Under the pieces are notes generated by a model that saw only the letters and a list, made by a program, of their open reading frames with translations, did not search any database and was not told the DNA's origin. A DNA stretch of 10,576 bases, from assembly GCA_001784735.1 (NCBI GenBank), contig MFSB01000051.1, forward strand, positions 1 through 10,576, given 5' to 3'. A program made the position numbers and the translations under genes. The stretch comes from Candidatus Moranbacteria bacterium RIFCSPLOWO2_12_FULL_48_12. GTDB lineage: Bacteria; Patescibacteriota; Minisyncoccia; Moranbacterales; UBA1568. Shown here one piece after another: positions 5,978 to 10,576 of the stretch (the first letter of the stretch is position 1; each line of letters starts with the position of its first letter).

Positions 5978-7171
5978 ATGAAATCAGAGAAAAACAAGAT
6001 GATTGTCGGGGTTTTTTTCGGCAGCCGCAGTCCGGAACACGAGGTGTCTATCATTACCGGCCTATTTATTATTAGTGAACTAAAACGTCTTGGATATAGT
6101 GTTGTACCAGTCTATATTGATAAAAAAGGTCAGTGGTTTTCAGAAACTGTTTTGGGGAGTCTGAAGTTTTTTACCGCAGGCGACTGGGAGGAGAAACTCG
6201 GCCGTTTTCCGAGATACTGTGTTGATACGGGTTCAGAAAATCAGACGCTCGTTTTGAAGAAAAGCGGAATATTTGCCAAGGAGATAACGATCGATATGGC
6301 GTTTCCGGCATTGCACGGTATGAATGGGGAAGACGGGACGATCCAAGGTATTTTCGAATTGGTGAACGTGCCGTATGTCGGGTGTGGGGTAACCGCTTCG
6401 GCCACAGCCATGGACAAAGTGTTGACCAAACGACTCCTGCAAAGAGCAGGTATTGCGACGCCGCCGTTCGCATCTTTCACGATTGATGACTGGCAGAAAG
6501 ATAAAGAGACGGTTCTCAGTGCTACGAAAAAGTTACATTGGCCGGTCTTCGTCAAGCCAGCTCGTCTCGGCTCGTCCATTGCTATGACCAAGGTACGCAA
6601 AGAAGAAGAGTTGGAAAATGCCTGCGAGGTGGCGCTCCATTATGATACGAAAGTGATTGTGGAAGAGAGCGTGGAAAACCTGATGGATATTACCTGCGCG
6701 GTCTTAGGGAATGATGAGCCGATCGCTTCCCTCATCCAAGAATCGCTTTTCGAGGGCGAGCACTTCAGTTATAGCGACAAATATTTGGAAGAAGGGGGAG
6801 CCCAGCTGGGCAATGCGGAGAATAAGATAGTCATTCCGGCGCGCTTGAGCGCCGAGCGAACACAGGAGGTGCGAGATCTGGCAGTGAGAGTTTTCAAGCT
6901 TTTTGACTGTACCGGTATTGCACGGGTTGATTTTCTCTATGATAAGCAAGCGGACAAAGTCTATGCCAACGAAATAAATACCATGCCTGGGACGCTCTAC
7001 CATCACCTCTGGAAAGCCAGTGGTTTAGAGATCGGGGCGCTTCTCGAAAAACTGTTGATGTTCGCCGAAGAACAGCATGCGAAAAAAAATGCCATCACAG
7101 TTACGTTCAAATCCGATCTTCTCAGTTTCGCCAATTCGGTGAAACTGCAGATGAAGAAAGACGAAAACTAG
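5978..7171 (+). CDS. ddl: D-alanine--D-alanine ligase
   Basis: A 397-residue ATP-grasp enzyme that condenses two D-alanines for the peptidoglycan stem. Seen: N-terminal FFGSRSPEHEVS (13-24; catalytic Glu20), FPALHGMNGEDGTIQG (about 109-124), GVTASATAMDKVLTKRLL, FVKPARLGSSI (191-201; ATP-binding Lys193), Arg316-Val-Asp318, and NEINTMPG (331-338) with the metal ligands Glu332 and Asn334. Length is somewhat above the usual 310-370, partly from a lysine-rich C-terminal tail. Small departures: GSSIAM where GSSIG is common, VENLMDIT where many enzymes have a GREI motif, and a short NTMPGTLYHHLW loop. None removes a known catalytic residue. ATG 5978 places EHEVS at the usual distance; the ribosome site is weak. 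It lies 156 bp after murF, separated by a repeat. Confidence 0.96.
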   Translation: MKSEKNKMIVGVFFGSRSPEHEVSIITGLFIISELKRLGYSVVPVYIDKKGQWFSETVLGSLKFFTAGDWEEKLGRFPRYCVDTGSENQTLVLKKSGIFAKEITIDMAFPALHGMNGEDGTIQGIFELVNVPYVGCGVTASATAMDKVLTKRLLQRAGIATPPFASFTIDDWQKDKETVLSATKKLHWPVFVKPARLGSSIAMTKVRKEEELENACEVALHYDTKVIVEESVENLMDITCAVLGNDEPIASLIQESLFEGEHFSYSDKYLEEGGAQLGNAENKIVIPARLSAERTQEVRDLAVRVFKLFDCTGIARVDFLYDKQADKVYANEINTMPGTLYHHLWKASGLEIGALLEKLLMFAEEQHAKKNAITVTFKSDLLSFANSVKLQMKKDEN

Positions 7172-7195
7172 TGAAACCAGCCAAAAAGGTGTATT

Positions 7196-7225
7196 ATTTT
7201 ATTCTACGCGGCCGCGTAGAATAAA
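7196..7225. repeat. NotI-centred palindrome, copy 1 (28 bp perfect, 7198-7225)
   Basis: Half-site TTTATTCTACGCGG joined with no spacer to its reverse complement. It starts about 26 bp after the ddl stop and ends 20 bp before the ATG of the next gene. Its left arm ATTTTATTCTACGCGG recurs with one change at 7812-7827. It could be the 3' hairpin of ddl, an operator of the following gene, or one end of a cassette. Confidence 0.9.
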
Positions 7226-7245
7226 TATATTACAGAGTTACCCGT

Positions 7246-7794
7246 ATGAAAAAATTGGGATCGGTTCAGAAAAAAGCTCTCATACTTCTACTCGGTGGGG
7301 CAGCTCTCAGTTTTGCTTATTCGCCCAAACAATCTTTCCGTATCATTGGGATGATGAAGAGGGAGTGGAAGAAAGTAAATAAGCAAAGTCTTGAGAATGC
7401 TATTCGTCGTCTTTATGATTCACAACTGATTGACATGAAACAGGGAAAGAACGAGAATTGGGAAATTCTTCTTACTAAAAAAGGAAAACACCGCGCGTTA
7501 CTGTATAACTTCGAAACCTATAAGATCAAAAAACCTCTCCTCTGGGATAAGAAGTGGAGAGTGGTTTTGTTTGATATACCTGAAAAAGAAAAGGCACTGA
7601 GAGATGCTTTTCGTGGTTGGTTGAAAAGATTGAATTTTTACAAGTTACAGGCCAGTGTGTTTGTGCATCCTTATGATTGTCGCGATGAATTTGATTTTTT
7701 AGTGGAATTTTACCGGGCGCGCAAATACGTGCGGTTTATGGTGGCAGAAGAAATTGATAATGAGCCGTATTTAAGAACGATTTTCTCTCTATAA
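7246..7794 (+). CDS. Winged-helix protein with Cas2-like (PaaX middle) domain
   Basis: A 182-residue protein. Residues about 8-90 look like a winged-helix DNA-binding domain (SLENAIRRLYDSQLIDMKQG...LLTKKGKHRALLY). Residues about 100-182 (WDKKWRVVLFDIPEKEKALRDAFR...GFxx-type ferredoxin-like pattern) match the Cas2-like domain found in the middle of PaaX-family regulators; such CPR proteins are often labelled Cas2. Asp110 in VVLFDIPE sits where Cas2 nucleases have their metal-binding aspartate. No CRISPR repeats or other cas genes are here, so a CRISPR role is unsupported; a transcription regulator or nucleic-acid-binding role is more likely. The first 25 residues are rather hydrophobic (ALILLLGGAALSFAYS), which is compatible with a buried helix or, less likely, a membrane segment. 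No clear ribosome site. The gene is bracketed closely by two copies of one palindrome (20 bp before the start, 17 bp after the stop), suggesting autoregulation or a cassette. Confidence 0.82.
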   Translation: MKKLGSVQKKALILLLGGAALSFAYSPKQSFRIIGMMKREWKKVNKQSLENAIRRLYDSQLIDMKQGKNENWEILLTKKGKHRALLYNFETYKIKKPLLWDKKWRVVLFDIPEKEKALRDAFRGWLKRLNFYKLQASVFVHPYDCRDEFDFLVEFYRARKYVRFMVAEEIDNEPYLRTIFSL

Positions 7795-7811
7795 AAATTA
7801 TACTGTATGTT

Positions 7812-7848
7812 ATTTTATACTACGCGGCCGCGAGTAATAGAATAAAAT
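7812..7848. repeat. NotI-centred palindrome, copy 2 (interrupted)
   Basis: ATTTTAT-A-CTA-CGCGGCCGCG-(AGTAA)-TAG-A-ATAAAAT: the same element as 7196-7225 with a 5-nt AGTAA insertion in the right arm and one T-to-A change in the left arm. It begins 17 bp after the stop of the Cas2-like gene. Confidence 0.8.
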
Positions 7849-7856
7849 GAGGGATG

Positions 7857-7865
7857 TGGTAGAAT
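7857..7865 (+). promoter_or_regulatory. Extended -10 promoter upstream of trpS
   Basis: TG-G-TAGAAT, an extended -10 with one mismatch in the hexamer; no convincing -35. Transcription would start near 7872, just before the Shine-Dalgarno of the minigene at 7889. Confidence 0.4.
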
Positions 7866-7888
7866 AGTAAGAGGAAAAGGAGCAGACC

Positions 7889-7903
7889 ATGAAGGTATTA
7901 TAA
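7889..7903 (+). CDS. Four-codon minigene (MKVL) with strong ribosome site upstream of trpS
   Basis: ATG AAG GTA TTA TAA, preceded by AAAAGGAG (7875-7882) at 6-nt spacing, the strongest Shine-Dalgarno among the + strand genes besides that of the HAD gene. The trpS ATG lies 24 nt after the minigene stop and lacks a good site of its own. It may be a leader that loads ribosomes for trpS, or the relic of a former start region. It holds no Trp codon, so it is not a classical Trp attenuator. Confidence 0.35.
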   Translation: MKVL

Positions 7904-7927
7904 GTGTAATTTATAGCAAGCTTAATT

Positions 7928-8914
7928 ATGTCAAAAAGGCTTTTTTCGGGGATCCAGCCGTCGGGGAATCTGCACTTGGGGAATTATCTCGGGGCGATTC
8001 AGAATTGGGTCAAGCTTCAGGATGAATACGAGGCGATTTTCTGCGTGGTGGATCTGCACGCCATCACTGTGCCGCAAGACCCAGTGGAACTACGTAAAAA
8101 AATCATCGAAGTTGCTAAGATATATTTGGCCGCAGGCATTGACCCCAAGAAATCGACGATGTTTGTCCAGTCGCATATTTCCGAGCATACGCAATTGGCC
8201 TGGATCTTGAGCACGCTTACCAAGATCACCGAACTGGAACGAATGACGCAGTTCAAAGACAAATCGCAGAAAGACGGCAAAGAGGGGATTGGCGCCGGGC
8301 TGCTGACCTATCCGACGCTCATGGCAGCGGACATTCTTCTCTACGATACGGCGGTAGTGCCGGTGGGGGAGGACCAGGTACAGCATATTGAATTGACTAG
8401 GGTTTTGGCACGCCGTTTCAACGAAAAATTCGGTGAGACATTTGTGATTCCTGAATCGATAGTAGGCAAGAAATCAGCGCGTATTATGGGGCTGGACGAT
8501 CCGACCAAGAAAATGTCGAAGTCGGCTGCATCGGAATACAATTATATCGCCCTGACAGATGATGCGGAAACGGTACGCAAGAAAATCAAGAAGGCCGTAA
8601 CGGATAGCGGTTCTGAGATTGTTTATTCGGATAGTAAGCCCGCCTTGAAAAACCTTTTGAATATTTTCGCATTGCTTTATGATAAGAAACTGGAAGCCAT
8701 AGCAGAGGAATATGCCGGCAAGAACTACTCTGATTTTAAAAACGGTTTGGCGGAAGTCATCATCAATTTCCTTTCCCCATTCCAGGAGCGTTTGAAAAAC
8801 ATCTCTGACGAAGAGGTGTTGGCAGTTCTCAGGGCAGGAGCTGAGAAAGTGAAACCGCTGGCTCGAGAAAAAATGCACCAAGTCTTCGACAAAATCGGCT
8901 TGATTTCATATTGA
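7928..8914 (+). CDS. trpS: Tryptophanyl-tRNA synthetase
   Basis: A 328-residue class I aminoacyl-tRNA synthetase that charges tRNA-Trp in the cytoplasm; full length for the compact bacterial type. Seen: the N-terminal SGIQPSGNLHLGNYLGA with the HIGH-type motif HLGN (16-19), the Rossmann core with DLHAIT, the YPTLMAADILLYD and VPVGEDQVQHIELTR stretches that bind tryptophan and the adenylate, the KMSKS motif exactly (195-199), and the helical anticodon-binding C-terminus (PFQERL...). ATG 7928 puts the conserved KRLFSGIQPSG at the usual distance from the N-terminus. It has little Shine-Dalgarno of its own; a minigene with a strong one lies just upstream. It is followed by a 36-bp palindrome and a bidirectional terminator. 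Confidence 0.97.
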   Translation: MSKRLFSGIQPSGNLHLGNYLGAIQNWVKLQDEYEAIFCVVDLHAITVPQDPVELRKKIIEVAKIYLAAGIDPKKSTMFVQSHISEHTQLAWILSTLTKITELERMTQFKDKSQKDGKEGIGAGLLTYPTLMAADILLYDTAVVPVGEDQVQHIELTRVLARRFNEKFGETFVIPESIVGKKSARIMGLDDPTKKMSKSAASEYNYIALTDDAETVRKKIKKAVTDSGSEIVYSDSKPALKNLLNIFALLYDKKLEAIAEEYAGKNYSDFKNGLAEVIINFLSPFQERLKNISDEEVLAVLRAGAEKVKPLAREKMHQVFDKIGLISY

Positions 8915-8968
8915 GGTATTTTATAGTGATGTTGATTTGCGTGAATGGGAGATAAATTTTCGCTCATA

Positions 8969-9004
8969 TTTCATTCTAGTATTTTGCAAAATACTAGAAT
9001 GAAA
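8969..9004. repeat. 36-bp perfect palindrome downstream of trpS
   Basis: Half-site TTTCATTCTAGTATTTTG is followed directly by its exact reverse complement. It starts 54 bp after the trpS stop and precedes, by 42 bp, the true terminator at 9047. Same architecture as 1199-1232 and 7198-7225, but the tip is TTTTGCAAAA instead of GGCC-centred. Confidence 0.9.
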
Positions 9005-9046
9005 AACTTCAGTTTGAAGAGCTTGAAAAAATGAAGAAAAAAAGAG

Positions 9047-9075
9047 CAGGACTGTCAGCGGCAGTCCTGTTTTAT
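9047..9075. terminator. Bidirectional terminator between trpS and the convergent gene
   Basis: CAGGACTGTC, loop AGC, GGCAGTCCTG, a 10-bp stem with one G-U pair, then TTTTATT on the + strand; on the minus strand the stem is followed by CTC and seven T (A run 9037-9043). It can serve trpS and the minus-strand gene ending at 9115. Confidence 0.85.
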
Positions 9076-9114
9076 TGTGCTCGTGTTTCGAGCTCGTTCC
9101 CAAGTGATTCGTTT

Positions 9115-9441
9115 TCAGCCGAGAATTTTTTCTATTTCTGCGGCCGCATTTTTTTTCATTTCACCTTGTTGACACAGGCAAATACGTTGGCCATTTTTAC
9201 CCATGTCATGACAACATCTGGCTCTCTCCATTTGTAGGAGCCATGTGTTCGGCACCTCGCAACGGCGGCGTTGTTTCGTGTACTTGCTGTAGCCGGCGAA
9301 AAGCGGGCAGATGCGCGGGGCGTCAGCGGGAGTGATAATGTGTCCAAGGAAGACTTTTCGAAAGGTAATTACCCATGGATATGCGAGCCCGTAGACGGCA
9401 TACTCAAACCATCTTAAGAGTCTGTTATTCGGATTCATCAT
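9115..9441 (-). CDS. Hypothetical small cysteine-containing protein
   Basis: Not recognised. About 108 residues, starting MMNPNNRLLRWFEYAV. I chose ATG 9441 because AAAAAGGA lies just upstream (9446-9452); the longer open frame to 9489 would overlap a terminator hairpin. The N-terminal 35 residues are aromatic and hydrophobic (WFEYAVYGLAYPWVITFRKVFLGHI), possibly a membrane-associated helix. Cysteines sit in the middle and C-terminal part (ICPLF, RRCEV, RCCH, ICLCQQG), which could bind metal or form a redox centre; I do not know a family with this pattern. The C-terminus is a charged helix (MKKNAAAEIEKILG). It is convergent to trpS and shares its terminator. Upstream lies a possible promoter, minipeptide and terminator (9502-9607). 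Coding status is likely but not certain. Confidence 0.55.
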   Translation of the reverse strand: MMNPNNRLLRWFEYAVYGLAYPWVITFRKVFLGHIITPADAPRICPLFAGYSKYTKQRRRCEVPNTWLLQMERARCCHDMGKNGQRICLCQQGEMKKNAAAEIEKILG

Positions 9442-9479
9442 GAAATCCTTTTTGTTAATGAACCGGTTTGTCGGGTATG

Positions 9480-9502
9480 AAAAAACCACCGCGCGGGTGG
9501 TT
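9480..9502 (-). terminator. Minus-strand terminator just upstream of the 9441 gene
   Basis: On the minus strand AACCACC-CGCGC-GGTGGTT followed by TTTT. A 7-bp stem with an A-U base, ending about 38 nt before the ATG at 9441. Either it ends a small upstream transcript or it acts as an attenuator for the gene. Confidence 0.75.
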
Positions 9503-9567
9503 CAGAGGGAAAAATGAAACCAAACAAAGCTGCCTGGCGTCCTCTTTTGGAGTGTTCCCTTTTTCAT
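9502..9567 (-). CDS. Possible 21-codon leader peptide or small RNA ORF
   Basis: A minus-strand frame from ATG 9567-9565 to TGA 9504-9502, starting MKKGTLQKR and ending FVWFHFSL. The stop codon touches the base of the terminator hairpin at 9480-9502. A promoter (9579-9607) lies directly upstream, leaving a 5' leader of only about 5 nt. Five of the last eight residues are aromatic or His (F, W, F, H, F), as in amino-acid attenuator leaders, but the T-rich sequence alone could give this. AGGGAA and TTCCCT inside it can pair. It may equally be an untranslated small RNA. Confidence 0.3.
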   Translation of the reverse strand: MKKGTLQKRTPGSFVWFHFSL

Positions 9568-9578
9568 ATGTTGCTACC

Positions 9579-9607
9579 AGTATACCCCCACACCAACCTT
9601 TTTGCAA
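9579..9607 (-). promoter_or_regulatory. Possible minus-strand promoter
   Basis: TTGCAA (9607-9602), a 17-bp spacer and TATACT (9584-9579) on the minus strand, four of six and five of six to consensus. The -10 and spacer lie within the left arm of the inverted repeat at 9579-9675. Confidence 0.4.
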
Positions 9608-9675
9608 ACATAAAAGATTTGTGTGTCAAGGGTCTGTAAACCTTCAGTGATTCAAGGTTGGTGTGGGGGTATACT
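9579..9675. repeat. 97-bp element with 22-bp perfect inverted ends
   Basis: Arms 9579-9600 (beginning AGTATACCCCCACACC) and 9654-9675 (its exact reverse complement) enclose a 53-bp centre. MITE-like in size, but no target-site duplication is visible at the flanks. Each arm carries an outward-facing TATACT. Confidence 0.88.
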
Positions 9676-9696
9676 CCCAAAAGACAACCTGGCAAG

Positions 9697-9778
9697 AATC
9701 TGTCAAGGTACGCTGTTAGCTTGTCACCGTCGTTACTCAAACGACGTGATGAACGACGGTGCCAAAGGTTGACAGATT
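9697..9778. other. Strongly foldable 82-bp segment, possible structured RNA
   Basis: Outer stem AATCTGTCAA (9697-9706) with TTGACAGATT (9769-9778), and inner stem CACCGTCGTT (9725-9734) with AACGACGGTG (9752-9761), both perfect 10-bp pairings. An alternative apical hairpin, GTCGTT-ACTCA-AACGAC, uses a second copy of AACGAC. It lies in a gene-free gap. I recognise no known RNA family. The strand is undetermined. Confidence 0.5.
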
Positions 9779-9784
9779 TTGAGA

Positions 9785-9815
9785 GAAAAAAAGGCGGCGC
9801 TGTCGTGGCAGCGCC
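9785..9815 (-). terminator. Terminator of the minus-strand gene 9850-10488
   Basis: On the minus strand GGCGCTG-CCACGA-CAGCGCC, then GCC and eight T. It lies 35 bp after the stop codon. Confidence 0.85.
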
Positions 9816-9849
9816 GTGAGTACTTATCGAGTCTTTGGCGAGGGAACAA

Positions 9850-10488
9850 TCAGTATGGGGTGCTGAGATATTCACTAAGCCAGCTGTCTAGGCCCAAATC
9901 GGAGAGATCAGATACGAGAATTGTGGAGCTGATCCACTTCGCTGACTCGGTGAAGGCTGCCTTTTCTTCGGGAGAGAGAAAGGCTTCAATATCAGTGCCA
10001 TATACAGCTTCGACGCTTAGCTTTGGTAGCATTTTCCGCTTTTCGATATAGCGCATCATGTCCTGAAGGGTATGCATGATCGGCGTACCGGACAGGCCGA
10101 GAGGAAGCTTATTCCCAAAAATGAGAGCCAGTGGAATCGGCACGTTGTTTTCGAGCAAAAGCCTGAAAAATTTCTGCTTTTCCTTCTTCTGCCTCTCCAT
10201 TTCTTGCTCAAGGCTTTCGGCATGGGCGGACCAAAACATGGTTGCGAGGACAAAGCTTTTGGCGAGTGCCTTGAGTCGGCTCATAACGCCAAAGGGGAGT
10301 CTTCTTTTGAGAAGGGGAGCGGCTTCCTTGAGAAGCGCTCGGGTTACTTTTTTGGCATCCTCGAGCCCGAATATCCCGGGCGGACCGCTATCAAACGTGT
10401 TGAGAGCGGTGACGTAGAATTTGACAGTATAGAGCTTGCCGACTATTTTCTGATGGATAAACCAAGATATTTTCTCTCTTACGCCCAT
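9850..10488 (-). CDS. Hypothetical protein, unrecognised
   Basis: About 212 residues; I do not recognise the family. Start ATG 10488 is chosen because GGAG lies 8 nt upstream; the open frame continues ten codons further. The first 30 residues (VREKISWFIHQKIVGKLYTVKFYVTAL) are amphipathic, followed by FDSGPPGIFGLEDAKKVTRALLKEAAPLLKRR. A short hydrophobic run (AKSFVLATMFWSAHA, about 80-95) precedes a highly charged helix that could form a coiled coil (LEQEMERQKKEKQKFFRLLLE). The C-terminal part includes LSPEEKAAFTESAKW and ends LSEYLSTPY. No signal peptide is obvious. The gene is a single unit: a minus-strand terminator lies 41 bp upstream and another 35 bp downstream. Its leader shares GTTCrTTAACAA with the other minus-strand gene. 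Confidence 0.8.
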   Translation of the reverse strand: MGVREKISWFIHQKIVGKLYTVKFYVTALNTFDSGPPGIFGLEDAKKVTRALLKEAAPLLKRRLPFGVMSRLKALAKSFVLATMFWSAHAESLEQEMERQKKEKQKFFRLLLENNVPIPLALIFGNKLPLGLSGTPIMHTLQDMMRYIEKRKMLPKLSVEAVYGTDIEAFLSPEEKAAFTESAKWISSTILVSDLSDLGLDSWLSEYLSTPY

Positions 10489-10528
10489 GATGTTTTCTCC
10501 GGTTGTTAACGAACTCACTCTGAGCTAC

Positions 10529-10554
10529 AAAAAAACCACCCGGGTGGGTGGTTT
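10529..10554 (-). terminator. Minus-strand terminator at the right edge
   Basis: On the minus strand AAACCACCC-ACCC-GGGTGGTTT followed by further T residues, a 9-bp stem. A minus-strand frame entering from the right edge ends at TAA 10555-10553, at the hairpin base, so it is probably the terminator of a gene outside the window; too little of that gene is visible to call it. Confidence 0.8.
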
Positions 10555-10576
10555 ATGAATCTTTGGGAAGTGGAAT

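Noticed and set aside
7246..7794. Evidence for a CRISPR-Cas locus from the Cas2-like domain
   Set aside because: No direct repeats with regular spacers and no cas1 or effector genes in the window; the protein has a winged-helix N-terminus typical of PaaX-like proteins.
4303..8914. Recoded TGA (Gracilibacteria/Absconditabacteria code)
   Set aside because: TGA ends the hydrolase, trpS and both minus-strand genes at natural protein ends, and no internal TGA is needed in any gene.
9139..9146. GCGGCCGC as a further member of the palindrome family
   Set aside because: Only about 10 bp are palindromic and it lies inside a coding region (Asn-Ala-Ala-Ala-Glu), without the AT-rich arms.
9031..9237. 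68-codon + strand frame after trpS
   Set aside because: It runs through the bidirectional terminator hairpin, starts with a lysine run from the A tract, and opposes the better supported minus-strand gene.
9564..9875. 103-codon minus-strand frame
   Set aside because: It crosses a terminator, the folded segment and both arms of the inverted repeat, and overlaps the end of the 9850-10488 gene; composition looks random.
10072..10509. 145-codon + strand frame opposite the hypothetical gene
   Set aside because: The minus strand has a Shine-Dalgarno, a start, and terminators on both sides in matching orientation; the + frame has none.

Overview
The window looks like chromosomal DNA of a Patescibacteria (CPR) bacterium, Parcubacteria or Moranbacteria-like. 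This is inferred from gene style only: RNase J, a MurF-type Mur ligase with a membrane N-terminus, a stand-alone PaaX/Cas2-like protein, strong ACCACC...GGTGGT terminators and TTGACA or TGn-TAnAAT promoters. TGA is used as an ordinary stop (hydrolase, trpS, both minus-strand genes), which argues against the TGA-recoded CPR lineages. No rRNA, tRNA, transposase or CRISPR array was seen.

Layout, left to right. (1) 2-1150: 3' two thirds of an RNase J gene, followed by a 34-bp perfect palindrome and a terminator. (2) 1273-3497: an insertion-scarred region. It holds a self-contained HAD-hydrolase transcription unit, a 5' remnant of an alpha/beta-hydrolase gene, and a RhuM-family gene with its own promoter. 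Comparing the remnant and a decayed terminator with the intact copies nearby suggests two separate acquisitions between rnj and the hydrolase gene. (3) 3541-7171: alpha/beta hydrolase, membrane-anchored MurF-type ligase and D-Ala-D-Ala ligase (Ddl), all on the + strand. Ddl makes the dipeptide that a MurF enzyme adds to the peptidoglycan precursor. Two double-hairpin intergenic repeats flank the Mur ligase gene. (4) 7196-8914: a winged-helix/Cas2-fold protein bracketed by two copies of one NotI-centred palindrome, then a 4-codon minigene with a strong Shine-Dalgarno, then trpS. (5) 8915-10576: a bidirectional terminator, then two unrecognised minus-strand genes. The 408 bp between these two genes carry no large gene but hold a 97-bp element with 22-bp inverted ends, an 82-bp strongly foldable segment, two minus-strand terminators and a possible promoter-minipeptide-terminator leader.

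The most interesting signals are the spacerless 28-36 bp palindromes that follow four of the + strand genes, the palindrome-bracketed PaaX/Cas2-like gene, the reconstructable double insertion at the hydrolase locus, and the attenuator-like leader at 9502-9607. The core genes (RNase J, MurF, Ddl, TrpS) are housekeeping; the novelty lies mostly in intergenic architecture and in insertion history.
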